Below, one piece after another: positions 41,606-51,016 of a stretch of DNA of 64,000 bases; the stretch's first letter is position 1, and every line of letters begins with the position of its first letter. The DNA comes from Thermococcus sp. Bubb.Bath. GTDB lineage: Archaea; Methanobacteriota_B; Thermococci; Thermococcales; Thermococcaceae. The position numbers were made by a program, and so were the translations under genes. Where the stretch lies: contig NZ_SNUR01000002.1 of assembly GCF_012027595.1 (NCBI RefSeq), positions 124,001 through 188,000 on the forward strand, given 5' to 3'. The notes under the pieces were generated by a model, which did not search any database, had not been told where the DNA came from, and was given only the letters and a program-made list of their open reading frames with translations.

Positions 41606-42384
41606 GAATGCGGTAGTCTCAACACCACAATAACCCTTACTAGCTCCTCCGGCTTCTCTATAACTCCTAAGGAGGTCTCAAACTACACCATCATCGCATT
41701 CGGCGACCACAGGCCAGCCCACAGGAACGACCCGGTTCCGGAGGTCTTTGTCAAGATAGTGAAAGAAGTGAACAACGCCTCTCCCGTCTTCGCTATCGAC
41801 AACGGCGACCTCGTTTACTCAGGGAGGATAAACGAGTGGGTTGACCTCATGGGGGTCTGGCACTGGAAAGTTCCCCTCTTCGTGAGCCCCGGCAACCACG
41901 AGTACCAGGGTGAGGGCAAGAACATCTACCACTACCTCTTCGGCCCCTCCGAGGACTTCGCGTTCTCCCTTGGAAACTTCACCTACGTCTTCCTGGACGA
42001 CGTTGATAGGGGTTACACCCTGCCCCCGCGCAGTGGGCCTTCCTTGAGGAGAAGCTGAATGAAGCCAACAAGGCCGGGGGGAGAGTTGTCGTGGTGGCCC
42101 ACGCTCCACTCTACGACCCGAGGCTGAACGGACATCACACAATGAACCGCAACTCAGCCGAGAAGCTCCTATCCCTGATGAAGCAGTACCACTCCTTTGG
42201 AGTCTTTGGCCATATCCACATGAACTGGTACGGTGAGTATGAGGGTGTACCAATGATCATAACCGGCGGTGCAGGGGCCCCGCTGTACGTCACTGACCCG
42301 GATGAGGGTGGATTCTACGGCTACGCCGTGCTTGGAATGGGGAAGGACGGAAGTATCGACGTCCATTTCGTCAGGGTGGGATGA
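41606..42384 (+). pseudogene. Metallophosphoesterase, 5' truncated and frameshifted
   Basis: The motifs of calcineurin-like phosphoesterases occur in order: GDHRPA, NGDLVYSG, SPGNHEYQG, then AHAPLYDP and FGHIHMNWYG. The first three lie in one frame and the last two in another; the shift is at a run of five C at 42023-42027, where a sixth C would restore one frame. The open frame begins after a TGA at 41603-41605 with no start codon or signal peptide, so the 5' end is also missing. All metal-binding motifs survive, which suggests recent loss or a sequencing error. Confidence 0.75.
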
Positions 42385-42412
42385 GGGGGATAATCATCCC
42401 CTCCACCTTTTT
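42385..42412 (+). terminator. Intrinsic terminator-like hairpin
   Basis: GGGGGAT, AATC loop, ATCCCCT (seven pairs, one G-T), then CCACC and five T. It begins directly after the stop codon of the metallophosphoesterase pseudogene and ends before the TATA box of the next gene. Confidence 0.65.
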
Positions 42413-42504
42413 GCGGGCCAAAAAGTTTTTATATTCACTTTTTCCATCCCCTCCAGAAAAGCCTGATTGAGAGCTGTTCTAAAAAGAGGAGAGGGGTAAG
42501 AGCG

Positions 42505-43410
42505 ATGCCAATGGTCAAAGTGGATCCAGAGGAAATAAAGAGGATCAAGAAGGAAATTGAGGCCCTGGAGAAGGAGAGAAACGAAGTCCGGGCCAAGCTC
42601 GACGAGCTCGAGAAGGAGCTCCAGAGCTGGATTCAAAAGAGGGACGAGAAGAACAAGGAGGTCCAGCAACTTCGCCAGAAGGGCAGAGAGTACAAGGCCA
42701 AGAGGGATGAAATCAACGCCCAGATTCAGGAGCTTAAGAAGAACCGTGAGGAGATAAACGCGAAGCTTGACCTCCTCTATCAGGAGATCCTAGAGTACCG
42801 AACCAAGAGGGACGAGTACAACCAGCTCCGCAGGATGAAGCTCCCCTCGGATAAGATCCAGGAGAAGATAGAGAAGCTTGAGTGGGAGCTCCAGACCAAT
42901 CCCAAGATAACCCCAGACAGGGAGAAGCAGATCGTCGACCAGATACAGGTTCTCGCGACCGAGCTTGAGATCATCCAGCAGGCGGAGAGGTTCCACAAGA
43001 AGCTCGTTGAGTCCAGGAAGAAAGTCGACCAGCTCAAGAAGGCCCGGAGGGGAATAAGCCTTGAGATACAGAAGCTCGCCAACCAGAGCCAGCAGTTCCA
43101 CGAGCAGATGATAGCCGCGTTCAACAAGGCAGACGAGGTCAAGAAGGAGGCCGACGAGTACCATGCCAAGGTCGTCGAGCTCCGCGACAAGGTCAGGGAA
43201 GTCAGGAAGCAGCTCAGGGAGCTTGAGAAGAAGATACGCGAGTACGATGAGAAGCACAAGGAGCTCATAGCCTACCGCATAGTTGCCAGGATGCACGCCA
43301 AGAAGGACACCAGCTTTGAGAAGGCTGTCGAGGCCCTTGAGAAGTTCAAGAAGGGAGAGAAGCTCTCACTTGACGAGCTGCTGCTCCTTCAGAGGTACAA
43401 CCTCGTCTGA
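42505..43410 (+). CDS. Archaeal coiled-coil protein, COG1340-like
   Basis: A 301-residue protein that is almost all coiled coil (KRIKKEIEALEKERNEVRAKL and many heptads to residue 270), rich in Glu, Lys and Arg, with a short conserved C-terminus (KFKKGEKLSLDELLLLQRYNLV). The family is widespread in archaea and its role is unknown. A TATA element (AGTTTTTATATTC) is at about 42424. It is followed nine nt later by the archaeosine synthase gene. Confidence 0.8.
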   Translation: MPMVKVDPEEIKRIKKEIEALEKERNEVRAKLDELEKELQSWIQKRDEKNKEVQQLRQKGREYKAKRDEINAQIQELKKNREEINAKLDLLYQEILEYRTKRDEYNQLRRMKLPSDKIQEKIEKLEWELQTNPKITPDREKQIVDQIQVLATELEIIQQAERFHKKLVESRKKVDQLKKARRGISLEIQKLANQSQQFHEQMIAAFNKADEVKKEADEYHAKVVELRDKVREVRKQLRELEKKIREYDEKHKELIAYRIVARMHAKKDTSFEKAVEALEKFKKGEKLSLDELLLLQRYNLV

Positions 43411-43419
43411 GGAATAACA

Positions 43420-45126
43420 ATGGAAGTCCTCAGGCACGAGGGGCCCGGAAGGCTGGGCCTCGTGAGGCTTGGAGAGCGCTCGTTTAGAACTCCTGCCCTC
43501 TCAGGGGTAGACTTTACTCTGTCCCCCTTCAACTCCTTCTTTCATCCCTCAGATCCGGGTGATTACGACTTCAACCTGGCACCTTCGATCCCCCTCAGCT
43601 TCTATACACCTGAAGATGTCATCCAGAAGGCCCTCGGAAGGCTCTGGAGCGTGGACTACGAGGGCTTCAACGCCTTCTACCTCCCGGCCCTGAGGAGGGT
43701 TGAGTACCTCGACGAGTTCTTCAAGATCATCGAGCGCTACAACTTCGATGCCGTCTACCTCGGCAACTCCAAAATCCTCGTTAAGGAGTACCGCTACTTC
43801 GTGAGAATCCTCCGGGAGCTGCGCGAGAGGTTCCCAAACGTCATGATCATAACCGATTTGGAACCCTTCTTCTACCCCCTTACTGTTTACCTCGGCGTTG
43901 ACGCCTTCGACACGCGCTCTCTCAAGCTCTACGACTTCGAGGGCAAGGGCTTTACTCAGTTCAGCCCCTTCATCTGGAGCGACGAGCCGAACTCCCTCGA
44001 TTTCGCAAAGAAAACGATTTCCGAGGTCAGAAAAGCCCTCGAAGAGGGCAAGCTCCGCTATCTGGTGGAGGACTTCTTCCCGACCCAGTACAACGCTGGG
44101 ATTCTCAGGATAGCAGACCTTGAACATGGGGATTACCTTGAGAAGTACACGCCCATTCAGAAGGAGACCGTCTACTTCATCAGTGACGCCTCCATAAGGA
44201 GGCCGGAAGTGAAGAGGTGGCACGAGCGCGTTGCCGAGAGGTTCGCCCCGCCCGAGAACACCGAGCTGGTTCTTCTCTTCCCGTGCTCCGCCAGGAAGCC
44301 CTACTCTTTCTCCCGCTCCCACGCACTATATCGGAAGGCCGTCAAGGAGGCCCTGGGTCCCGGGATATTCAAAGTCCACGAGCTGGTTCTAACCTCGCCC
44401 TTCGGCGTCGTCCCGCGCGAGTGGGAGTGGTTAGCTAAGTACGACATAGTGGTCACCGGCCACTGGGGCGAGGAGGAGATAAAGCCGGCGGCAGAACTCC
44501 TTGCCAAGACGCTTGAGAAGTACCCGAAGAACGTGCCAATAGTTGCCCACCTCGATGGGGCCTACGTCGAGATAGCGAAGCTCGCCTCTGAGCTTTCCGG
44601 AAGGGAAATAATCTTCACGGACGTCAAAAACGGGACGACGAGCAACGAGAGTTTATCCTCGCTCACAGAGACGCTGAGAGAGTTCCAGCTTGAGGGAACG
44701 AAAGAGGACAGAACTTACCGCTACTTTGAGAAGGTAAGGAAGGTCTTCGACTTCTACTTTGGCGCAGGTGCTGGAGAGGCCGTTCTGCCCGATAACGGCC
44801 AGGTTAAGGGCTCGAAGATGCTCCGCCTATTTGTCGGCGGCCAGCAGACTGGAACCTTCAAGGACGGCGTGATAAGCGTTACGCCCTTCGGAATGGGGCG
44901 CATATACGACGCGCTTAAATCCTACTGGGTGAAGGTGGACTTCGAGCTTCGCGGCGACGTCTTCGCCGTTGGCGTTGACGAGGCTGACCCGATAATCAGG
45001 CCCGACGACATCGTTGGAATAGTCCGCGATGGAAATGTCGTTGGCGTCGGAAAGGCCGTCCTGGGCGGAGAGGAAATGGTCAGGGCGAAGAAGGGCGTCG
45101 CCGTTAAGGTGAGAAAGAGGGCATGA
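43420..45126 (+). CDS. arcS: Archaeosine synthase (ArcS)
   Basis: A 568-residue protein related to archaeal tRNA-guanine transglycosylase but without its catalytic residues. The N-terminal TGT-like barrel, the LLFPCSARKPYSFSRSHALYRKAV motif near residue 285 and the C-terminal PUA domain (PDDIVGIVRDGNVVGVGKAVLGGEEM) are the ArcS layout. It adds lysine to preQ0 at tRNA position 15, and in Thermococcus works with the radical-SAM protein RaSEA to form archaeosine. Confidence 0.9.
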   Translation: MEVLRHEGPGRLGLVRLGERSFRTPALSGVDFTLSPFNSFFHPSDPGDYDFNLAPSIPLSFYTPEDVIQKALGRLWSVDYEGFNAFYLPALRRVEYLDEFFKIIERYNFDAVYLGNSKILVKEYRYFVRILRELRERFPNVMIITDLEPFFYPLTVYLGVDAFDTRSLKLYDFEGKGFTQFSPFIWSDEPNSLDFAKKTISEVRKALEEGKLRYLVEDFFPTQYNAGILRIADLEHGDYLEKYTPIQKETVYFISDASIRRPEVKRWHERVAERFAPPENTELVLLFPCSARKPYSFSRSHALYRKAVKEALGPGIFKVHELVLTSPFGVVPREWEWLAKYDIVVTGHWGEEEIKPAAELLAKTLEKYPKNVPIVAHLDGAYVEIAKLASELSGREIIFTDVKNGTTSNESLSSLTETLREFQLEGTKEDRTYRYFEKVRKVFDFYFGAGAGEAVLPDNGQVKGSKMLRLFVGGQQTGTFKDGVISVTPFGMGRIYDALKSYWVKVDFELRGDVFAVGVDEADPIIRPDDIVGIVRDGNVVGVGKAVLGGEEMVRAKKGVAVKVRKRA

Positions 45127-45177
45127 CCTCTTCAAGCCTTTTTATTGAGGAGTAAACGCCCTTTTTGATCATTTCGT

Positions 45178-45444
45178 TCAAAATACCATATCCACCTCGG
45201 AAGCAACGTCGTCCCTGTCCGGCGTTCTTATGGGGATTCCCCTGTGCTTGAACTCTTCAATAACCTCTTCTCTGGTAACCCCAAGGACTTCCGCAGCTTT
45301 GCCAAGGCTTATTAGTCCATCAAGATATGCGGAGATGACGATTTCCATGAAGAGCTCTTTATCTTCTTTTATCAATGATAGTGCCCTCTCCGGCATAAGT
45401 TGGGCCACCTTCTCGAACTCCCTCAGCATCCAGACCTCTTCCAT
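45178..45444 (-). CDS. UPF0175-type antitoxin-like protein, no partner
   Basis: An 88-residue protein with the UPF0175 helix-turn-helix pattern: EIVISAYLDGLISLGKAAEVLGVTREEVIEEFKHRGIPI. Such proteins commonly pair with a downstream DUF3368 PIN toxin. Here only 50 nt follow before the convergent archaeosine synthase gene, so no toxin is present. GGAGG precedes the ATG. Confidence 0.8.
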   Translation of the reverse strand: MEEVWMLREFEKVAQLMPERALSLIKEDKELFMEIVISAYLDGLISLGKAAEVLGVTREEVIEEFKHRGIPIRTPDRDDVASEVDMVF

Positions 45445-45524
45445 ACGCCTCCCCAGTCTATGTGGGAGTAGAGGAACCTAAGCGTTGCGTAATATCTAAA
45501 AGCCATACCTACGTGTCTTCCAAC

Positions 45525-45821
45525 ATGCCCAAGCACTTCAAGCGCGGAGTCAAGAGGGAGCATCATTTCCTCAAGGGCCTTGGGAAACCCCTGGAAGGGA
45601 TAGCGGAGATTCCGGGCGTTAGGAAGGTTATCCCGGGCAGGATATACGCCAGTGACTCCCGCGGGTTCGAGATAAAGGTCACGCGGGAAACCCAGACCGG
45701 ATTGAAGCTCGTGGCCAAGAGCGATGGAAGCGTTCAGGAGGTCTTCCTGGTTGTGGATAAAGCGGACAGGGAGAGAGTTAGAAGGGAGATAGAAGCCCTA
45801 TCTGAGGAATGGGAGAAGTAA
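45525..45821 (+). CDS. DUF2103 family protein
   Basis: A 98-residue basic protein starting MPKHFKRGVKREHHFLKGLGKPLEG, followed by IPGVRKVIPGRIY, the DUF2103 (COG4031) pattern; the His residues in KHF and EHH suggest metal binding. No ribosome site is seen before ATG 45525; a TATA-like TAATATCTAAAA about 30 nt upstream suits a leaderless message. The role is unknown. Confidence 0.75.
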   Translation: MPKHFKRGVKREHHFLKGLGKPLEGIAEIPGVRKVIPGRIYASDSRGFEIKVTRETQTGLKLVAKSDGSVQEVFLVVDKADRERVRREIEALSEEWEK

Positions 45822-46457
45822 TCAAAGCTCCCTCTTCCCTTCAAAGAACTCAATAAGTTCCTCGTCGCTTATTTCCTCGTCGGCTTCGGTATATCCAAGC
45901 TCCCTCTTCTGGAGGTTTATGAGGCCCGGCGTCAGGAGGGGCTTTTCGTCCAGCTTCGGAACCGCGTAGTGGAGCGTTATCTCGCTGAACTCGTCGAGCC
46001 TTATCGTCGGGTTCTCCTCGTACTCGATATCCTTGAGCCTTTTTCCATCGGCTATCAGTTTGGCCACTATTGAGGCACCGTCTATTGAATACTGGGGCTT
46101 TCCGATGTGCCTGACCTTTACCCCCTCCATCTTCGAAGTTATGAACTCCCTTGTTCTACCGCGCGGAACCGCATCTCCGAGGATTCCACCGACGACTATC
46201 ATGGTGTCCTCTTCAACCTCCTCTGGCTTCAGCTCCTCCTCAGCCTGGAGATCAAGAATTATTAGCTTCGAGCGGTCGAAGGGGAATTTGGTTACGCTCT
46301 CTGTGATGACGCTCCCAAGCTTCGCCAGTCTCTCCGTCTCACCCCTGCGGACGTTTGTGAAGATGAGTTTATTCCCCCACCACTGGGCAACGTGGGAGTA
46401 CTCCAGCCAGAGCCACTCGCTTATATCCTCAAGATGCTCGATTATCAGGTACGGCAT
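45822..46457 (-). CDS. SPOUT-family methyltransferase, Sfm1-like
   Basis: A 211-residue protein with MPYLIIEHLEDISEWLWLEYSHVAQWWG at the start and TMIVVGGILGDAVPRGRTREFIT, the knotted SAM-binding region. It resembles the archaeal relatives of yeast Sfm1, a SPOUT protein methyltransferase acting on ribosomal protein uS3 (COG2428). ATG 46457 follows GGTGA. It is convergent with the DUF2103 gene (no gap). Confidence 0.75.
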   Translation of the reverse strand: MPYLIIEHLEDISEWLWLEYSHVAQWWGNKLIFTNVRRGETERLAKLGSVITESVTKFPFDRSKLIILDLQAEEELKPEEVEEDTMIVVGGILGDAVPRGRTREFITSKMEGVKVRHIGKPQYSIDGASIVAKLIADGKRLKDIEYEENPTIRLDEFSEITLHYAVPKLDEKPLLTPGLINLQKRELGYTEADEEISDEELIEFFEGKREL

Positions 46458-46495
46458 CTCTCTCACCGAAAAAAGTTGGAGGGGAGATTAAAAGA

Positions 46496-48739
46496 CTAAC
46501 TCCTCTTTCTTAGGAGAGGAAGCAGGGCGAGGACGAGAACCAGCGCCGGCCCGCAGATGCTCTTTTTGTTGCTGGAGGTGGGGGAACTCCCTGGGTGGCT
46601 TGTTGCGGTTGTTGTGGTAGTCTTTGTAGTCGTGGTCTTCTCAGGAGTGCTTGTGATGGTTGTCGTCGTGGATGTGACGGTAGTTGTAGTGCTCGTTTCA
46701 GTCTGCTCCGGAAGCGGTCCGGGTTCTAGAACCACCGTCCAGTTTGCGACGCCGTGGTAGACCTTCCCGGTCGGTTCGAGTTCTTCCCATGGGAGTCCGT
46801 TGAGAACCTTCACCTGGAAGGGGGTACCGTTTGGAAGTGGAGCAACCGTGAAGTAGTATCCGGTTGAGGACTTTATGAGTGGTCTCGGTTCTGCAAGCTC
46901 TGGAACGTTGCCTTTAATCCAAAGATAACCGTTCAGGCCGTCGGCTTTAATCGCTACCAGCGCGGGTATCTCATCTCCCCTATAATAGCGGAGCTTCACG
47001 TGGTTGCTCTCCCCGTTTTCTCCCTGGATGTAAACGTCCACCCAGGCGGAGCTCGTCTTCAGCTTCGGAACCCTGAAGAGGACGAGGTTGCTGCTCCAGT
47101 TGATGATCCGGGCCTTCTCTCCTCCGACGATTACATCCCCGGAGCCACCGAAGGCAGCCCCTGCCAGCGCCACCACATCTCCCGGCTGGGCGGAATACGG
47201 AGTCACCGACCCTATCAGCGGCTTTTTCTGCTCTCCTTCTCTGTGGAACACCAGGATGCTGTTTCCGGGGGGGAATACGGTGGCTTTCCCCCCGCTCACG
47301 TTCATGGTCATGCCGTTGATGACGTCGGTGTAGGTTCCGTCCGGCCAGTCGAGGGGAAGGGTTAGCTCTTTGTCCGATCTCTTGTTGACGATGACAAGGA
47401 TGCTGTGGTTTCCAAAGTCCCTTCTGAAAGCCCAGAGGGCGTATTCTACGTGAATCGTCTTGAAGTCGCCGTAGGCGAGGGCATCGTTCGTCTTTCTGAG
47501 CTCGGCAAGGGTTCTTATTATCCTCGCCGCCTCGGTCGTATTGTTGAATACCATCATGGGCCTGTTGTACGGGTCGCCCTTCCCGTCGTGGCTGACGAGA
47601 TAGCTCTCGTCGCCGTAGTAGATGACTGGTATTCCGGGGAGCGTCATGGTGAGGGCAAGCGCCATGTGGAAGCGGTTCTTGCTGGGGTTCATGTTGAGGA
47701 ACCTCACGAGGTCGTGGCTGTCGAGGAAGTTCACCGCCTTGTTCGGATAAACGAAGGTTGAGTAATACTCTTGGAGGTCATTTGCCAGCTTCTCAAGGCT
47801 TCCTCCGTATGCGAAGGTGTCCGCCAGCTCCTCCCTTATTGGAATGCTGAGGAGGGAGGTGACGTTGGAGTACTGGTAGAAGAAGTAGAGGTCGTCGGTT
47901 CTTGCTGGCTGTGTGTTGTAGTATTCTCCGTAGATGAAGAGGGGAAGGTTTGATTTGGAGTAGAGGTCGAGGTAGAGGGTTTCAAGCCAGCCGAGGTTCA
48001 TGTGCTTTACAGCGTCTATCCTGAAGCCGCAGGCGCCGGCCTTGAGGAAGAGCTCCGCCCCCTGTTTGAGGTAGGTGTCGACCCAGGGGTTGTGCTGGTT
48101 AAAGTCGGCCAGGCCGTAGAGGTTCGCGTACTTGAGCTGGAAGCCGAACCACTGGCTTATGTCCCCATTGTGGTGGTAGATGTACTCCTTGCTCCCCGTG
48201 TATGGGTTTATCCTGGACTTCTGCGCGTCGTGGAGGTAGTCTGCCACAAGCGTCCCGTTGTCATAGAGTTTACCGTATTCACCAGCGTTTGAGGGGTTTG
48301 AGTGGTTTGGGACGTAGTCGATGATGATGCAAATTCCCATCTTTTGGGCTTCCTTCACGAGTTCTCTGAACGTTTTCCAGGTTCCGAAGTGCTCCTCTAT
48401 CCTCTTGAAGTCATGGGGCCAGTAGCCGTGGTAGGGCGCGGAGGAATACGCCATTGTGTTTATGTTGTCGTTCAGCGGGGATACCCATATCTCCGTCACA
48501 CCGAGGCTCTTGATGTAGTCGAGCTTATCTATAAGACCCTGAAGGTCGCCTCCCCAGTACATGCGGTAGTCAGTGTGGCTTGAGTCGTAAAACGGTGCGT
48601 CGTTGCTCGTGTTGCCGTCGTAGAACCTATCGACCATTACCTGGTAGATTACACCCTTTTCTGGAACTTGAAACGTGGTCGCTCCCGCGTGGGGGAGCAG
48701 CAGGAGCAGTAAGAAGAGAACCACCGGCAGCTTTCTCAC
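46496..48739 (-). CDS. Secreted GH13 enzyme (pullulan hydrolase-like) with CGP-CTERM anchor
   Basis: A 747-residue exoenzyme. After a signal peptide (residues 1-20, cut near AGA), GH13 regions I-IV are DYVPNHS (141-147), GFRIDAVKH (Asp242), GEYY (Glu272) and FLDSHD (Asp342). A beta domain and an IPT/TIG-like stretch (PLIGSVTPYSAQPGDVVALAG) follow. The end is a Thr-rich linker and CGP-CTERM tail (ICGPALVLVLALLPLLRKRS), the sorting signal of Thermococcales surface proteins. The catalytic part is like the Thermococcus type III pullulan hydrolase. No TGM element was found upstream. Confidence 0.9.
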   Translation of the reverse strand: MRKLPVVLFLLLLLLPHAGATTFQVPEKGVIYQVMVDRFYDGNTSNDAPFYDSSHTDYRMYWGGDLQGLIDKLDYIKSLGVTEIWVSPLNDNINTMAYSSAPYHGYWPHDFKRIEEHFGTWKTFRELVKEAQKMGICIIIDYVPNHSNPSNAGEYGKLYDNGTLVADYLHDAQKSRINPYTGSKEYIYHHNGDISQWFGFQLKYANLYGLADFNQHNPWVDTYLKQGAELFLKAGACGFRIDAVKHMNLGWLETLYLDLYSKSNLPLFIYGEYYNTQPARTDDLYFFYQYSNVTSLLSIPIREELADTFAYGGSLEKLANDLQEYYSTFVYPNKAVNFLDSHDLVRFLNMNPSKNRFHMALALTMTLPGIPVIYYGDESYLVSHDGKGDPYNRPMMVFNNTTEAARIIRTLAELRKTNDALAYGDFKTIHVEYALWAFRRDFGNHSILVIVNKRSDKELTLPLDWPDGTYTDVINGMTMNVSGGKATVFPPGNSILVFHREGEQKKPLIGSVTPYSAQPGDVVALAGAAFGGSGDVIVGGEKARIINWSSNLVLFRVPKLKTSSAWVDVYIQGENGESNHVKLRYYRGDEIPALVAIKADGLNGYLWIKGNVPELAEPRPLIKSSTGYYFTVAPLPNGTPFQVKVLNGLPWEELEPTGKVYHGVANWTVVLEPGPLPEQTETSTTTTVTSTTTTITSTPEKTTTTKTTTTTATSHPGSSPTSSNKKSICGPALVLVLALLPLLRKRS

Positions 48740-48779
48740 TATTATTCACCGGTGGTGGTGAAATAGGGGTCTTAAAAAA

Positions 48780-49433
48780 TTAACCCTTCAGTACTTCGGA
48801 CACTGGTATGCGGTACTCCACGCCCATGAGCTTTGGGTTGGCCGCCTTTATGACGTCGAGAACGAAGTCCTCTCCGTCCATGTACCACTCGGCCACTGTG
48901 GTGGCGGTTTCCTCAAAGGAAGGAACGAAGCCCGGTTCGGCTGCATCCGCTGAGTCCCTGTTGATGAGGTAAACCGCTATCCTGCTTTCGTCTCCGACGA
49001 ACGAGGAGATGGTCGTTAGAAGGGAGAGGGTTTCTCTCCTGTTGAAGATTTGGGCCAGCTTGTGGAGGCCGAGGACGGGGTTTACATGTTTCTCTCTTTT
49101 AATCACCTTATCGCGCATCGAGCCGTAGTGCCCGAGGGGAACTGAGTACTTGTCAACCTCTATCCGCCCAACTATCTCTCCAGCTTCCAGTTTGCCCCCT
49201 CCAATCTTGATTACCTTTGCTTCCGGATGGGGAAGTCCAAGTACCTCCATCCTGGATACGAACTGCGGATACGTGTCGAGTATGTCGTCTATCAGTATTG
49301 GAAGCCCCTTCTCGGAGCAGAACTCTACCAGCAGGTGGAAAATGATTTCAGGCATCGCCGCTGATGGGTGCTCTATTATAACGGTCTCGCCGAATTTGAG
49401 GGATGAGAAGAAATCACTGGGGCTACCAGCCAT
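48780..49433 (-). CDS. DUF257 family protein
   Basis: A 217-residue paralogue of the protein at 37469: FSSLKFGETVIIEHPSAAMPEI, GLPILIDDILDTYPQFVSRMEVLG, ISSFVGDESRIAVYLINRDS and FEETATTVAEWYMDG align with it in order. No Walker A is visible. ATG 49433 follows GGTGG at five nt. It shares a promoter region with the divergent TldD gene. Confidence 0.8.
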   Translation of the reverse strand: MAGSPSDFFSSLKFGETVIIEHPSAAMPEIIFHLLVEFCSEKGLPILIDDILDTYPQFVSRMEVLGLPHPEAKVIKIGGGKLEAGEIVGRIEVDKYSVPLGHYGSMRDKVIKREKHVNPVLGLHKLAQIFNRRETLSLLTTISSFVGDESRIAVYLINRDSADAAEPGFVPSFEETATTVAEWYMDGEDFVLDVIKAANPKLMGVEYRIPVSEVLKG

Positions 49434-49531
49434 GTGTACCACCATCTATATAATCCACGAGAGGGCTTATTAATGTTTCCTGGTGGAGTCGGCTTTATAA
49501 ACTCTCCCTCAAATTTCCGCAGGTGATGAGG

Positions 49532-50896
49532 GTGGAAGAGGGCATTTTTCAAACCGCCGAGAGACTGGCGGAGAAGTACGGCGTGAAGTACTTTGAAATC
49601 AGGATTTCAAAGGTCAACGCGACGTCGCTGTCAATACAGAACGGCCAGCTTGAGGAGCTTTCATCCAACATGGAGGAAGGCATAGGTGTGAGGGCGTTCA
49701 AAGGGGGCTGGGGCTTCTCCTCCGCCAACGATCTAAGGCGAGCGGAGAAGGTAATCGAAACCGCCATGAAGATAGCCCGGCTCTCGAAGGCATCGTCGTC
49801 CGTTTATCTGGGAGACCCCGTCGTTGACGATGCCGTCATCAGGGGGGAGAAGCCCTTTGAGAACGTTGACATCTCCGAAAAGCTGGCCCTTCTGAGGGAA
49901 GCCGATTCCGCCCTTGATGGCGAGGGGATACGCAACAGGAAGGCCTTCTACGGGGACGGCGTTAAGGAGCAGCTTTACATGAACTCCCTCGGGAGCAGGA
50001 TACGGACGGTCGTTCCAAGGGTCAGGCTGATGATTTCAGCGACTGCTGCCTCTTCCGGTGAGATGCAGCAGTACTGGAAGGTCTTCGGTGGGACTGGGGG
50101 CTTTGAGCTTGTGGAGCGGGTTGACCTGAACGAGTGGGGTTCGGTAGTCTCCGGCAAGGCGAGGGAACTGTTGAAGGCCTCTTCTCCTCCATCCGGGGAG
50201 TTTGACGTTATCATGGACCCCGAGCTCACGGGCGTTTTCATCCATGAGGCTCTTGGGCACGCGGCGGAGGCAGACTCGGTTAAGAACGGGGAGAGCATAC
50301 TGACTGGAAAGCTCGGTGAGAAAATAGGAGTAGATGAACTCACCGTCGTGGACGACCCCACCCTGCCTGGAAAGTTCGGCTCCTACATCTACGATGACGA
50401 GGGAATACGTGCAAGGAGAGTTGAGATAATAAAGAAAGGCGTTCTCAACGAGTACCTAACCGACAGGGAAACCGCCGCAGTCCTGGGCCTCGAACCAAAC
50501 GGGCACGGAAGGGCCCAGAGCTACGCCCACCAGCCACTCGTGAGGATGAGCAATACTTATGTCGAGCCCGGGACTTGGGAGGCCCAGGAAATGGTTGAGG
50601 AAGTGAAGAGCGGCCTCTACATGATAGGGGACAAGGGTGGAGAGGTCGACGTCGCCAGCGGGACTTTCACCTTCGGCGCCAGGGAGGGCTACGTCATCGA
50701 GAACGGCGAGATAAAGGAGCACGTTAGGGACGTCGCCCTCTCGGGCAGGATTTTGGACGTGTTGAGGAACATTAAGGCAATTGGGAGGGACCTTCAGGTC
50801 AGCTTCCCCGGCTACTGCGGAAAGGGACAGTGGGTTCCGGTCGATGATGGCGGTCCCCACGTCCTCACGCGGGCAGTGGTGGGAGGTTTGAGGTGA
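49532..50896 (+). CDS. tldD: TldD-family metalloprotease
   Basis: A 454-residue protein. The zinc motif HEALGHAAEAD near residue 240 marks it as the catalytic subunit of a TldD/TldE heterodimer, which cuts unfolded peptides. N-terminal FEIRISKVNATSLSIQNGQLEEL and C-terminal GPHVLTRAVVGG fit. GTG 49532 suits the GGTGAT ribosome site; ATG 49526 is the alternative. The partner TldE-like gene lies 650 nt downstream, beyond a ferritin-like gene. Confidence 0.88.
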   Translation: MEEGIFQTAERLAEKYGVKYFEIRISKVNATSLSIQNGQLEELSSNMEEGIGVRAFKGGWGFSSANDLRRAEKVIETAMKIARLSKASSSVYLGDPVVDDAVIRGEKPFENVDISEKLALLREADSALDGEGIRNRKAFYGDGVKEQLYMNSLGSRIRTVVPRVRLMISATAASSGEMQQYWKVFGGTGGFELVERVDLNEWGSVVSGKARELLKASSPPSGEFDVIMDPELTGVFIHEALGHAAEADSVKNGESILTGKLGEKIGVDELTVVDDPTLPGKFGSYIYDDEGIRARRVEIIKKGVLNEYLTDRETAAVLGLEPNGHGRAQSYAHQPLVRMSNTYVEPGTWEAQEMVEEVKSGLYMIGDKGGEVDVASGTFTFGAREGYVIENGEIKEHVRDVALSGRILDVLRNIKAIGRDLQVSFPGYCGKGQWVPVDDGGPHVLTRAVVGGLR

Positions 50897-51016
50897 TTTC
50901 TCGTTCTCCTCTCTTTTTGGCATTTATGTTTTTTGCTATTTTCTAAGTTAACTGTGGCTAAACATCAAGGTAAAGCGTATATATGTCAAAATCCATACCA
51001 TTACATGGGTGGGAAC

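Noticed and set aside
42023-42027. C5 run as a programmed frameshift site
   Set aside because: The gene also lacks a start codon and a leader, and no stimulating structure is seen next to the run; decay or error fits better.
42780-43296. Long antisense frames opposite the coiled-coil gene
   Set aside because: Repetitive Leu/Ser-rich translation is the complement of Glu/Lys-rich heptads.
43549-44322. 257-codon frame antisense to arcS
   Set aside because: It is a shadow of a well-recognised gene; composition is the mirror of the coding strand.
46557-46760. Val-rich frame opposite the Thr-rich linker of the GH13 gene
   Set aside because: It is the reverse complement of ACC/ACT repeats and has no protein-like features.
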